DNA from: Dehalococcoidia bacterium UBA2588
Lineage (GTDB): Bacteria; Chloroflexota; Dehalococcoidia; Lucifugimonadales; UBA3495
Assembly (NCBI GenBank): GCA_002339805.1
Contig: DDKW01000015.1
Coordinates: forward strand, 519-9,115
Length of the DNA: 8,597 nt
Direction of reading: 5' to 3'
Below the pieces are notes generated by a model that was not told the origin of the DNA, did not search any database, and saw nothing but the letters and a program-made list of their open reading frames with translations. Shown here piece after piece: positions 1 through 6,085 of the stretch. Numbering within the stretch: position 1 is the first letter of the stretch; the number at the start of each line of letters is the position of its first letter. Both the position numbers and the translations under genes were made by a program.

Positions 1-492
<492 letters not shown>

Positions 493-496
493 ATGC

Positions 497-514
497 TTGT
501 AACCGAAGTTACAA
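497..514 (-). other. UUCG-capped hairpin in the 16S leader
   Basis: In the RNA sense (minus strand) this reads UUGUAAC-UUCG-GUUACAA, a perfect 7-bp stem closed by a C(UUCG)G tetraloop, one of the most stable RNA loops known. It lies immediately upstream of the mature 16S 5' end. It could be a leader folding or processing element. That role is inferred from position only. Confidence 0.6.
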
Positions 515-553
515 TTCCATTTCTAAACAAAAAACTTTCTTCCACTATTCAAT

Positions 554-565
554 TGTTAAAGTGCG
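554..565 (-). promoter_or_regulatory. boxA-like rRNA antitermination element
   Basis: The minus strand reads CGCACTTTAACA followed by ATTGAATA. This closely resembles the boxA element of bacterial rRNA leaders (TGCTCTTTAACA), where NusB and S10 (NusE) bind and protect rRNA transcription from early termination. It sits between the predicted transcription start near 611 and the mature 16S 5' end, which is the expected place. The matching core is CTTTAACA. No clear boxB hairpin was identified beside it. Confidence 0.7.
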
Positions 566-617
566 CGCTGTTCTCACAATGAATATAAAAACACATAAGT
601 GAAAAAAGTGCTTTTCA

Positions 618-646
618 AGTATATATAGAGAGATACCCAGTGTCAA
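618..646 (-). promoter_or_regulatory. rRNA operon promoter (sigma-70 type)
   Basis: On the minus strand there is a perfect -35 hexamer TTGACA (646-641), a 17-bp spacer and a -10 hexamer TATACT (623-618), which matches the consensus at 5 of 6 positions. The predicted start near 611 gives a leader of about 120 nt before 16S. The near-ideal hexamers and spacing are what is expected of a strongly expressed rRNA promoter for the housekeeping sigma factor. Confidence 0.8.
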
Positions 647-724
647 CTGACTTATCAATGCCATAAATAAAGCAAACTTTAGTGGCTAAAACCAACACAA
701 TTAGACTGAATTTGTATCTAAGGA

Positions 725-753
725 TTGCTGATTTGCCACTTAAGTGGGATAAT
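725..753 (+). promoter_or_regulatory. candidate ssrA promoter with palindromic spacer
   Basis: A -35-like TTGCTG (725-730) is separated by 17 bp from a -10-like GATAAT (748-753), which places transcription start a few bases before the tmRNA 5' end at 765. RNase P would then trim the leader. The spacer contains a perfect 12-bp palindrome, CCACTTAAGTGG (736-747), abutting the -10 box. The -35 box is a weak match, so the promoter call rests mainly on the -10 hexamer, the spacing and the position. Confidence 0.55.
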
Positions 754-764
754 TTTCTTCTAAT

Positions 765-1120
765 GGGGACGAGTGGTTTCGACAGGAGAGTCTTTTGTTA
801 GATCGCAAGCCGAGAGTGCTGTCAGCTCGTTAAATGATGGCAAAAACATAAACAGCGACAGAGAATTCGCTTTAGCCGCTTAATTTAGTGGCTACGTCTG
901 CCTAAGGTTGAGCTCGGGGGTTTTAGGACAGGCGCCAATAACCTGAGATGCTACTCTCATTATTCTGGCGAATGGGAGTAAAAGAAACAGTCAGATTACT
1001 CTAGGTTAATTTTGTCGGTGGAACTTCCCTGGAGGACATTTTGAACATCGAACAAGCTTGTAGCATATCTAGGCATTGGGCCTTTTGGACGGGGAGTTCG
1101 ACCCTCCCCCGTCTCCACCA
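765..1120 (+). ncRNA. ssrA: tmRNA (transfer-messenger RNA), complete
   Basis: tmRNA rescues stalled ribosomes together with SmpB by adding a degradation tag to the unfinished protein. The ends form a tRNA-like domain: GGGGACG (765-771) pairs with CGTCTCC (1110-1116) in a 7-bp acceptor stem with one G-U pair, followed by an encoded ACCA. A T-arm with a 7-nt TTCGACC loop lies at 1091-1109, and the conserved GTGGTTTCGACAGG D-loop block is near 772-785. The tag frame runs 839-880 and reads GKNINSDREFALAA, followed by TAA at 881-883. The stop codon sits in the loop of a 7-bp helix (TAGCCGC with GTGGCTA), as in helix 5 of other tmRNAs. The resume codon is most simply GGC (Gly). At 356 nt the length is normal for a one-piece tmRNA. 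Confidence 0.97.
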
Positions 1121-1125
1121 GGGTT

Positions 1126-2298
1126 TTAGAAATTACCTTGTGGTTCTAATCCAAGGAAGAACTGACCAGCGGTTTCATAATTAATCGGATGGCCTTGAAT
1201 ATGCTGCGTTATCACATGTATATCTTGGAAACGCCGTTGTATAGGATTTGAAGCGGAGATCGCAGAGGATCCGCACATGTTATAGCAAGCATCTACTACA
1301 CCTGCAGCACTTCGTATTCCGTGAGTCGCTGCTAGCCTCAAATTGATTCGTTCTTCAACGCTAGCACTTCCGTTTTTATTAGCACTTTCCCAGACTTTGG
1401 CCATGGACTCTCTAAGGAATGCACGGCTTGAACTATAAGTGGCTCTAATTTCTCCGATGCTCCTTTGTATTGTGTCTCGCTCTCTTAACGGAGTACTGCT
1501 TCGTCCAGTCTGTCCTGTATTTGCGAAATTAATAGCTATATCAATACTTGCTTTGGCAGTTGCAAGTGCAATCGTAGAAAATCCTGTAGCAAACAATAAT
1601 GTTCTGGGGATGACGTAGTGAGGTCCTTTGTACCAAGGTTCTGCTTGGTCTTGGTGGTAGGTGTGATGTGTTGGTACGTATTGGTCCTTTAATTCATATC
1701 CAAAGCTCGATGTTCCTCTCATACCTTGAGCGTCCCAGGTATCTACGAATTGAACCTCAGCCTTGGGCATTAAGAATATTTTCATGTCTTTACGTTCTGA
1801 ACTTACCAACGACGCTCCGTCTGGAGTGGCTATAGGGCAAAGAGCAGCAATCCAAGTAGCATGAGTGCAACCACTGCTTAAAGTCCAGTTACCAGATAGT
1901 ACGTGTCCGCCTTCAACGGGTACAGCTTTGCAATTAGATGATGGAGGTCCGTTGGTTACGACTGCTCTTTGGTCTTTCCAGATTTCTTGTGCAGTGGATT
2001 CAAGCATACGAGTGGATGCTGTAGACCATACGTTATTCTGGTTGAGTAACCACGCAGTGCTCGTATCGGATTCAGCTATGATTTCTAAGATGTCTAGGAA
2101 TTCAGAATGGTTTAATTCTGTTCCTCCTAGGGATTTAGGTAACAAAAGCCTAAAGAATCCTCGGTCAGCGAGGTCTTCTGCTATTTCAGAAGGTATCTGG
2201 CGCTCTTCATTTATACGTACGGAATTCTCTTTAATGATTGGAGCTAGTTCTGATGCAATCGCCACAAAGTCTAATTGAGCTTTTTCTTCAGCTACCAT
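1126..2298 (-). CDS. acyl-CoA dehydrogenase-fold flavoprotein, group D monooxygenase-like (HsaA/DszC type)
   Basis: This 390-residue protein has the three-part acyl-CoA dehydrogenase fold: an N-terminal helical domain (about 15-110, with a GFFRLLLPKSLGG block), a middle beta domain (about 115-210, with SGNWTLSSGCTHATW) and a C-terminal helical bundle (about 235-375). The end, QRRFQDIHVITQH followed by YETAGQFFLG, is typical of the Acyl-CoA_dh_2 group. That group includes the flavin-dependent monooxygenases HsaA, the oxygenase of p-hydroxyphenylacetate hydroxylase, and DszC. These use reduced flavin from a separate reductase to hydroxylate aromatic or heterocyclic substrates, in the cytosol. 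No reductase gene is visible nearby, so the partner would be encoded elsewhere. The ATG is preceded by a modest CGGAAC seven bases away. The gene converges on tmRNA with a 5-bp gap. A true dehydrogenase role cannot be excluded, and the substrate is unknown. Confidence 0.82.
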   Translation of the reverse strand: MVAEEKAQLDFVAIASELAPIIKENSVRINEERQIPSEIAEDLADRGFFRLLLPKSLGGTELNHSEFLDILEIIAESDTSTAWLLNQNNVWSTASTRMLESTAQEIWKDQRAVVTNGPPSSNCKAVPVEGGHVLSGNWTLSSGCTHATWIAALCPIATPDGASLVSSERKDMKIFLMPKAEVQFVDTWDAQGMRGTSSFGYELKDQYVPTHHTYHQDQAEPWYKGPHYVIPRTLLFATGFSTIALATAKASIDIAINFANTGQTGRSSTPLRERDTIQRSIGEIRATYSSSRAFLRESMAKVWESANKNGSASVEERINLRLAATHGIRSAAGVVDACYNMCGSSAISASNPIQRRFQDIHVITQHIQGHPINYETAGQFFLGLEPQGNF

Positions 2299-2337
2299 TT
2301 TTAGTTCCGTTCCTAACTAAAATTGAGTTACTAATAT

Positions 2338-2366
2338 AGTATAGCACTCCCGTTAATAGGAGTTCA
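2338..2366 (-). promoter_or_regulatory. possible promoter and inverted repeat before the flavoprotein gene
   Basis: The 68-bp gap between the permease and flavoprotein genes holds a -10-like TATACT (2343-2338, minus strand), but only a poor -35 at 17-bp spacing (TGAACT). An inverted repeat with 5-bp arms ACTCC and GGAGT and an 8-base centre (2346-2363) fills the spacer. It could be an operator, or a weak hairpin ending the permease transcript. No T-run follows, so it is not a convincing intrinsic terminator. Confidence 0.3.
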
Positions 2367-3119
2367 TTAGAACGGTATTATACTTGTTCCTAGCGCTAGA
2401 TCTGACCCCAGTGCCAATCCAAATAGTATGCTAGCTAAACCAGCTATGCTATTCACAGTATTATTTAACTTCATATTATTGCCTGACATCGCGAATGGAA
2501 CGCTTATAATAATTGTGATTACCGACATTGAAGCAATAGTGCCGACTCCAAATAATATTATGTATAAAAGTCCTGCAATAAAGGATTCAATAGTTGGTAA
2601 TAAAACAAGCATCACTGCTGCGCTGCCTGCTAGCCCATGGATGATACCTATTGTGAAAGATTTCATCCTGAAAAAGGGTTTACCTATTGAGAACTTTCCG
2701 TGTGTTTTTTCTACTTCAGGAGCTTCTTCAGGCGAATGAGTCCCGTGAATATGTAGATGAGGGCCATCATCGTGCTCGTGCTGGTGGCTATGAAGTAATC
2801 TACCTTTTTTAAGATTCCAAAACACTTGGAGCCCCAAGAAAACAAGCATGATCGCGACTCCAAATTCTAATATTGGAGCTACTGATTCATATCTATCGAG
2901 TACAGCTTCTTTAAACACTAGGATTACTATCCCAAGAATCAAAAGAGGCATTGTGTGTCCCAATCCCCAAGAAGCACCCACCCAGAGGCTCCTTAAGGGG
3001 TTTTTAAACTCACTTACCATTGTCGTGACTGCTACCACATGGTCTGCGTCTGTGGCGTGTTTTAGTCCTAAAATCAGACCTAGTATTATTGCTGCTAAAG
3101 CACCGTATTCAGTTGTCAT
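2367..3119 (-). CDS. NiCoT/UreH-like nickel or cobalt permease
   Basis: This 250-residue integral membrane protein has about six hydrophobic segments (roughly 5-25, 43-68, 80-101, 155-175, 180-205, 222-245). Helix 1 ends in GLKHATDADH (residues 18-27), the H-A-x-D-A-D-H type signature used by nickel/cobalt transporters for metal recognition. A second conserved block, GIIHGLAGSAA, lies at 158-168. Between the two halves is a histidine-rich loop (about 110-128, nine histidines), a likely metal-binding reservoir. Nickel or cobalt uptake across the inner membrane is the expected role, but some UreH-like relatives are described as exporters, so direction is not certain. The start ATG lies inside the end of the upstream Fur-family gene (11-bp overlap) and has an AGGTGG ribosome site in that gene, so translation is probably coupled. 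No urease or hydrogenase gene is in view. Confidence 0.85.
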   Translation of the reverse strand: MTTEYGALAAIILGLILGLKHATDADHVVAVTTMVSEFKNPLRSLWVGASWGLGHTMPLLILGIVILVFKEAVLDRYESVAPILEFGVAIMLVFLGLQVFWNLKKGRLLHSHQHEHDDGPHLHIHGTHSPEEAPEVEKTHGKFSIGKPFFRMKSFTIGIIHGLAGSAAVMLVLLPTIESFIAGLLYIILFGVGTIASMSVITIIISVPFAMSGNNMKLNNTVNSIAGLASILFGLALGSDLALGTSIIPF

Positions 3120-3555
3120 ATCCCACCTGTTCTAATTGTTTGCATGGTTTACATAGTCCTGAGATAGCTAAGTGGTCAATATCTATATTGAACCCAAAGT
3201 CATCTCTAATATCTTTTTTAAATGAGTCTAGATATTTGTCATCAATTTCTATCATGTCATTGCAGTCCCTACACATCATGTGCATATGGGTGTGATCTCC
3301 AATCCATTCATAGAGAGTTTCTCCATCTGTCTTGTATGTTTCTGAAATGAGTCGAAGTTCTTTAAGAACAGCTACATTCCTGTAGATCGTGGAGATATTT
3401 ATGATTGGATATGCTTTCTTAACTTGGGCATGTATTTGATTAATATTGATGTGTTCGCCAGAATGTCTTATGGCGGACAGTACAAGTAACCTTTGAGGAG
3501 TCATTCGTTGATCCGAATTCCGTACGGTTTCTATTGTGTCAGTTTCACAACTCAT
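3109..3555 (-). CDS. Fur-family metalloregulator (possibly nickel-responsive)
   Basis: This is a 148-residue transcription regulator of the Fur superfamily. The N-terminal winged helix spans about 17-75 (RMTPQRLLVLSAI, then INISTIYRNVAVLKEL as the recognition region). The C-terminal dimer and metal domain has two CxxC pairs (C95/C98 and C135/C138) that normally hold structural zinc. A histidine-rich segment HTHMH (88-92) and H128 are likely regulatory-site ligands. I chose the ATG at 3555 because AGGTG lies five bases upstream and because the longer reading frame begins with TTG at 3621, inside the predicted -35 box. The gene overlaps the permease gene by 11 bp, so it probably controls metal transport. 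A Nur-like nickel or cobalt sensor is the simplest reading, but Zur, Fur or PerR cannot be separated by eye. Confidence 0.88.
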   Translation of the reverse strand: MSCETDTIETVRNSDQRMTPQRLLVLSAIRHSGEHININQIHAQVKKAYPIINISTIYRNVAVLKELRLISETYKTDGETLYEWIGDHTHMHMMCRDCNDMIEIDDKYLDSFKKDIRDDFGFNIDIDHLAISGLCKPCKQLEQVGYDN

Positions 3556-3592
3556 TTTTGCACCTGCATTTTTTTGCAATAAGCATTCATTC

Positions 3593-3621
3593 AGTATAAA
3601 TAACTTCAAATTTGAAGTCAA
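3593..3621 (-). promoter_or_regulatory. promoter of the regulator-permease unit with embedded operator
   Basis: On the minus strand, -35 TTGACT (3621-3616) and -10 TATACT (3598-3593) are separated by exactly 17 bp, and each matches the consensus at 5 of 6 positions. Start of transcription is expected near 3586, giving a leader of about 30 nt to the ATG at 3555. The palindrome described at 3603-3618 lies across the spacer and the end of the -35 box. Confidence 0.75.
3603..3618. promoter_or_regulatory. 16-bp perfect palindrome, candidate Fur-family operator
   Basis: The site reads ACTTCAAATTTGAAGT, identical on both strands. Fur-family dimers bind AT-rich inverted repeats of this general size, and the position over the promoter spacer would block RNA polymerase. 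The simplest inference is autorepression of the regulator and the coupled permease gene when metal is sufficient. It may also affect the divergent PAC2 operon, whose start is about 120 bp away. Binding is inferred and was not compared with known boxes. Confidence 0.65.
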
Positions 3622-3673
3622 TTTTGTTAGGTGTGATTAAGATGTGATGCTTTCCCAGCGAAAACTAAAAGTG

Positions 3674-3679
3674 TATGAT
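3674..3679 (+). promoter_or_regulatory. possible -10 box for the PAC2 operon
   Basis: TATGAT matches the -10 consensus at 5 of 6 positions, but the sequence 17 bp upstream (TTTCCC) is a weak -35. A TTGAGT at 3704-3709 with GAGAAT 17 bp later is an alternative that would give a nearly leaderless transcript. The five-gene operon must start within 3622-3737, but the exact promoter is not clear. Confidence 0.3.
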
Positions 3680-3737
3680 AGTCGTATTCTGATTAGATCT
3701 TTATTGAGTCCAAAACTAGCCAAGTTGAGAATATTAT

Positions 3738-4679
3738 ATGTTAGATGAAACTGTGGATTTGGATGATGGTGTCTCCGGGAAGGTTATTATAGCTGGCTGG
3801 AGGCGTCAGTGGTCTGATGGAGGCAATCTATCCGGAGGACTACCCCGGTATTTGATAGAACAGACCAACGCGTTGCAGGTTGGCAAATTTATTAACAAGA
3901 TTGATTCTATCTGTTACCCGTTTCAAGTAGCGGGTACGCATGACGCTTTTCGCCCTGGTATATCTTTTAACGAAGGTTTGCCAAATAGGTCGATGTATCG
4001 AAACAATAGATTCTTCCAATACAGCGATGATGTAATTATATTTATAGGGGAAGAACCCTGGTATCGCATTGACCTTTATACAGAAGCATTCTTTAAAGCA
4101 GCTAAACATTTTGGAGTAAAAGATGTTGTATTCGTAGAAGGATACAACGGTCCTGCTCCTCCCAAAATGGAACGTCGAGTAAGCTGTGTTTACAGTAAAG
4201 CAGAAATGAAGACAAAGTTAGATCAGTTTGGCCTCACTTATTCCAGTTACGGATTACGTTCAAGGCAAGGCCCCACAGTTGGCATGGCGTTATTATCTAT
4301 TGCATCAGAGAAATATTTAGATTTTGATGTGTTGCGTATGGGTGCTATGGCTCCACTATTTCCATTTGTAACTGAAAATAATAATCAGGTCGGATTGACC
4401 ACTGATCACAGATCTTACTACGACGTTATGCGCAGAATTAAAGCGATGTATGGCGTAGATATAGATTTACAGGAATTAAAGCAATTATCTGAATCCGAAT
4501 GTGAGAAATTACAAGGTACTTTGGATAATATAGCGGAAAATAATAAAGCAGCTCAGGAATTTATGTCTAAAATAGAGTCTGAATTTAATTATGCGCCGTT
4601 TCAAGAATCGATAGATATAGCTCCTGGTATAGATCAAGCTTTAGAAGACATACTTAATAATATGTCAGACGAGGAATAA
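3738..4679 (+). CDS. PAC2-family protein
   Basis: This 313-residue protein resembles the PAC2 (proteasome assembly chaperone 2-like) family. The opening VIIAGWRRQWSDGGNLSGGLPRYLIEQ (about 16-42) is the usual start of the fold, followed by alternating strand and helix segments such as DDVIIFIGEEPW (97-108) and KDVVFVEGY (128-136). Residues about 232-313 are acidic and mostly helical and may form a short coiled coil. The C terminus ends MSDEE and lacks the hydrophobic-Tyr-X motif by which proteasome assembly chaperones dock. Bacterial PAC2 proteins are poorly understood, so I assign no biochemical role. The ATG has only a weak GAGA ribosome site. It is the first gene of a tight plus-strand cluster (22 bp to the next) with VOC and lactonase-like genes. 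There is no proteasome gene in view. Confidence 0.8.
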   Translation: MLDETVDLDDGVSGKVIIAGWRRQWSDGGNLSGGLPRYLIEQTNALQVGKFINKIDSICYPFQVAGTHDAFRPGISFNEGLPNRSMYRNNRFFQYSDDVIIFIGEEPWYRIDLYTEAFFKAAKHFGVKDVVFVEGYNGPAPPKMERRVSCVYSKAEMKTKLDQFGLTYSSYGLRSRQGPTVGMALLSIASEKYLDFDVLRMGAMAPLFPFVTENNNQVGLTTDHRSYYDVMRRIKAMYGVDIDLQELKQLSESECEKLQGTLDNIAENNKAAQEFMSKIESEFNYAPFQESIDIAPGIDQALEDILNNMSDEE

Positions 4680-4701
4680 TAAATTATAAGGAGGACTCAA
4701 C

Positions 4702-5154
4702 ATGGTAAAACCTTTGGGAATAGGACACGTAGTACTTAACGTTACGGATGTGACAAAATCCATAGAATTCTATACGAAAGTTTTAGGATTTGAAGTGGTT
4801 AAAACTAACCCTGAGAACACCGCCGCTTTCTTGAACTGCGGTGAGATGCATCATGATTTGGCTTTGTTTAAAGCATCAGATAATACTCCTAATAAAAAAG
4901 GGACAGTAGGACTGAATCATTTTGCTGTTTTGGTTGAGGATATTGATCAGCTTAAATCTTTAAAAAGCAACCTGGAATCTGTAGGCTATGATAATTTGAG
5001 AACTGTAGATCATGGTATGACAGGGAGTGTTTATTTTGAAGATCCTGATGGTAATGGCATAGAATTTTATTTTGATAGATATCAAGATCCTGCCGAAGGG
5101 TTAGCAGTGATGAAAGATAACAACAAAGTCAATGGAACGTTAGTTTTAGACTAG
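4702..5154 (+). CDS. VOC-family protein, extradiol dioxygenase/glyoxalase-like
   Basis: This 150-residue protein has two beta-alpha-beta-beta-beta modules of the vicinal oxygen chelate fold. The first begins IGHVVLNVTDVTKSIEFYTKVLGF (7-30). The second begins LNHFAVLVEDI (71-81) and ends DPDGNGIEFYFD (114-125). Likely metal ligands are H9, H73 and E121, the two-His-one-Glu set of type I extradiol dioxygenases and many glyoxalases. H50 and H51 (MHHDLALF) lie on the first module. The length fits a single-domain enzyme that dimerises, not the roughly 300-residue two-domain extradiol enzymes. Ring cleavage of a catechol-like substrate, or an isomerase or lyase reaction, are both possible. A strong AGGAGG ribosome site (4689-4694) lies 7 bp before the ATG. 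It is followed 22 bp later by the SMP-30 genes. Confidence 0.85.
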   Translation: MVKPLGIGHVVLNVTDVTKSIEFYTKVLGFEVVKTNPENTAAFLNCGEMHHDLALFKASDNTPNKKGTVGLNHFAVLVEDIDQLKSLKSNLESVGYDNLRTVDHGMTGSVYFEDPDGNGIEFYFDRYQDPAEGLAVMKDNNKVNGTLVLD

Positions 5155-5176
5155 TAAGAGCAAGAGGAGTTTTAGC

Positions 5177-6079
5177 ATGGCTATCAAGAAATATTCAGAT
5201 CAATTGGATGACATACTAGACGTTAACCAGGAAGTTGAATGGGTGACAGAAGGGTATGGAGGGGATCAAGGACCGACAGAGGGCCCGCTATGGTGGCATG
5301 AAGACTCAGCGCTGGTTTTCAGCGACATACATAACAATCGAAGAATAACTTGGAAAGACGGAGAAGATGCTAAAGTTCTTCAAGATGGAAGTAATCAATC
5401 CAATGGACTGACCAGGGACATTAAGGGAAGGCTGGTTGCTTGTGAGCATATGACTCGTAGGGTAATTAGGCTAGAACACGATGGTCAAACGACTGTGATT
5501 GCGAATAGTTTTCAAGGTCGCCAGTTGAATAGACCGAATGATGTGACTGTGAAATCCGATGAATCTATTTACTTCACTGATCCATGGAGCCATAGAGTCC
5601 CTCAAAACGAATGGGATTTAACACACGCAGGTGTATATAGAGTTAGTCCTGACCTGGGCACTCTAACTCTGTTGGTTTCAGATTTCGTATTTCCTAACGG
5701 AATCGCCTTCTCTCAAGATGAACGTTTTCTATATGTTAATGACACCAGAAGGGGGCATATAAGGTCTTTTGAGGTAAAACCCGATGGAACTCTAGAAAAA
5801 GGGACAGACCGTATTTTTTGTGACGTATCAGGCGCTGCACCTGGTGTAGCCGATGGAATGAAAGTAGATAAGCACGGGAATGTTTATTGCGGAGGATCAG
5901 GAGGACTATGGATTATTGATCCTTGCGGAGCACCCTTAGGTCTCATTGAGCATGGCCATAACGCCACAACTAATGTCGCATTTGGTGGAGAAAATTGGGA
6001 TCAATTGTTTTTTACTTCATGGAATGCGGTTGGAAGAGTAAGTCTTAAAGTGCAAGGAGTACCAGTTCCGGTCGCATAA
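5177..6079 (+). CDS. SMP-30/gluconolactonase-like hydrolase, copy 1
   Basis: This 300-residue six-bladed beta-propeller belongs to the SMP-30/gluconolactonase/LRE family, whose members hydrolyse sugar and other lactones with one divalent metal. The ligands appear at E35 (TEGPLWW), N121 (NRPNDV), N174 (FPNGIAF) and D226 (VADGMKVD), with spacing that matches the family. Other signature stretches are IYFTDPW (131-137) and VYCGGSGGLWIIDP (236-249). There is no signal peptide, so it should be cytoplasmic. GAGGAG (5164-5169) sits 7 bp before the ATG. The next gene is a paralogue about 60% identical over the whole length (my ungapped hand count, roughly 180 of 299), so the pair arose by tandem duplication. 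The substrate is unknown. A lactone made upstream by an oxygenase is a reasonable guess. Confidence 0.9.
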   Translation: MAIKKYSDQLDDILDVNQEVEWVTEGYGGDQGPTEGPLWWHEDSALVFSDIHNNRRITWKDGEDAKVLQDGSNQSNGLTRDIKGRLVACEHMTRRVIRLEHDGQTTVIANSFQGRQLNRPNDVTVKSDESIYFTDPWSHRVPQNEWDLTHAGVYRVSPDLGTLTLLVSDFVFPNGIAFSQDERFLYVNDTRRGHIRSFEVKPDGTLEKGTDRIFCDVSGAAPGVADGMKVDKHGNVYCGGSGGLWIIDPCGAPLGLIEHGHNATTNVAFGGENWDQLFFTSWNAVGRVSLKVQGVPVPVA

Positions 6080-6085
6080 TCTACA

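Noticed and set aside
840..851. GCA as the tmRNA resume codon
   Set aside because: That frame gives only Ala-Lys-Thr before a stop and does not reach the ALAA tag end.
678..894. An 11-base repeat, TTTAGTGGCTA, at 678-688 and 884-894
   Set aside because: The second copy is part of tmRNA helix 5 and the match does not extend; it is most likely chance.
1129..1154. CCTTG/CAAGG inverted repeat just after tmRNA as a terminator
   Set aside because: The stem is short, lies within the coding end of the flavoprotein gene and has no T-run after it.
1865..2278. A 137-codon plus-strand open frame
   Set aside because: It is antisense to the well-supported flavoprotein gene, with no recognisable domain and no independent start signal.
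2346..2363. Hairpin as an intrinsic terminator of the permease transcript
   Set aside because: The stem is only 5 bp with an 8-base loop and no T-run follows.
2428..3295. Several plus-strand open frames opposite the permease and regulator genes
   Set aside because: They mirror the hydrophobic codons of the permease and the codons of the regulator on the other strand; the minus-strand proteins carry clear family motifs.
3556..3621. A longer start (TTG at 3621) for the Fur-family protein
   Set aside because: The TTG lies in the predicted -35 box, the extra 22 residues do not look like the family, and the ATG at 3555 has a good ribosome site.
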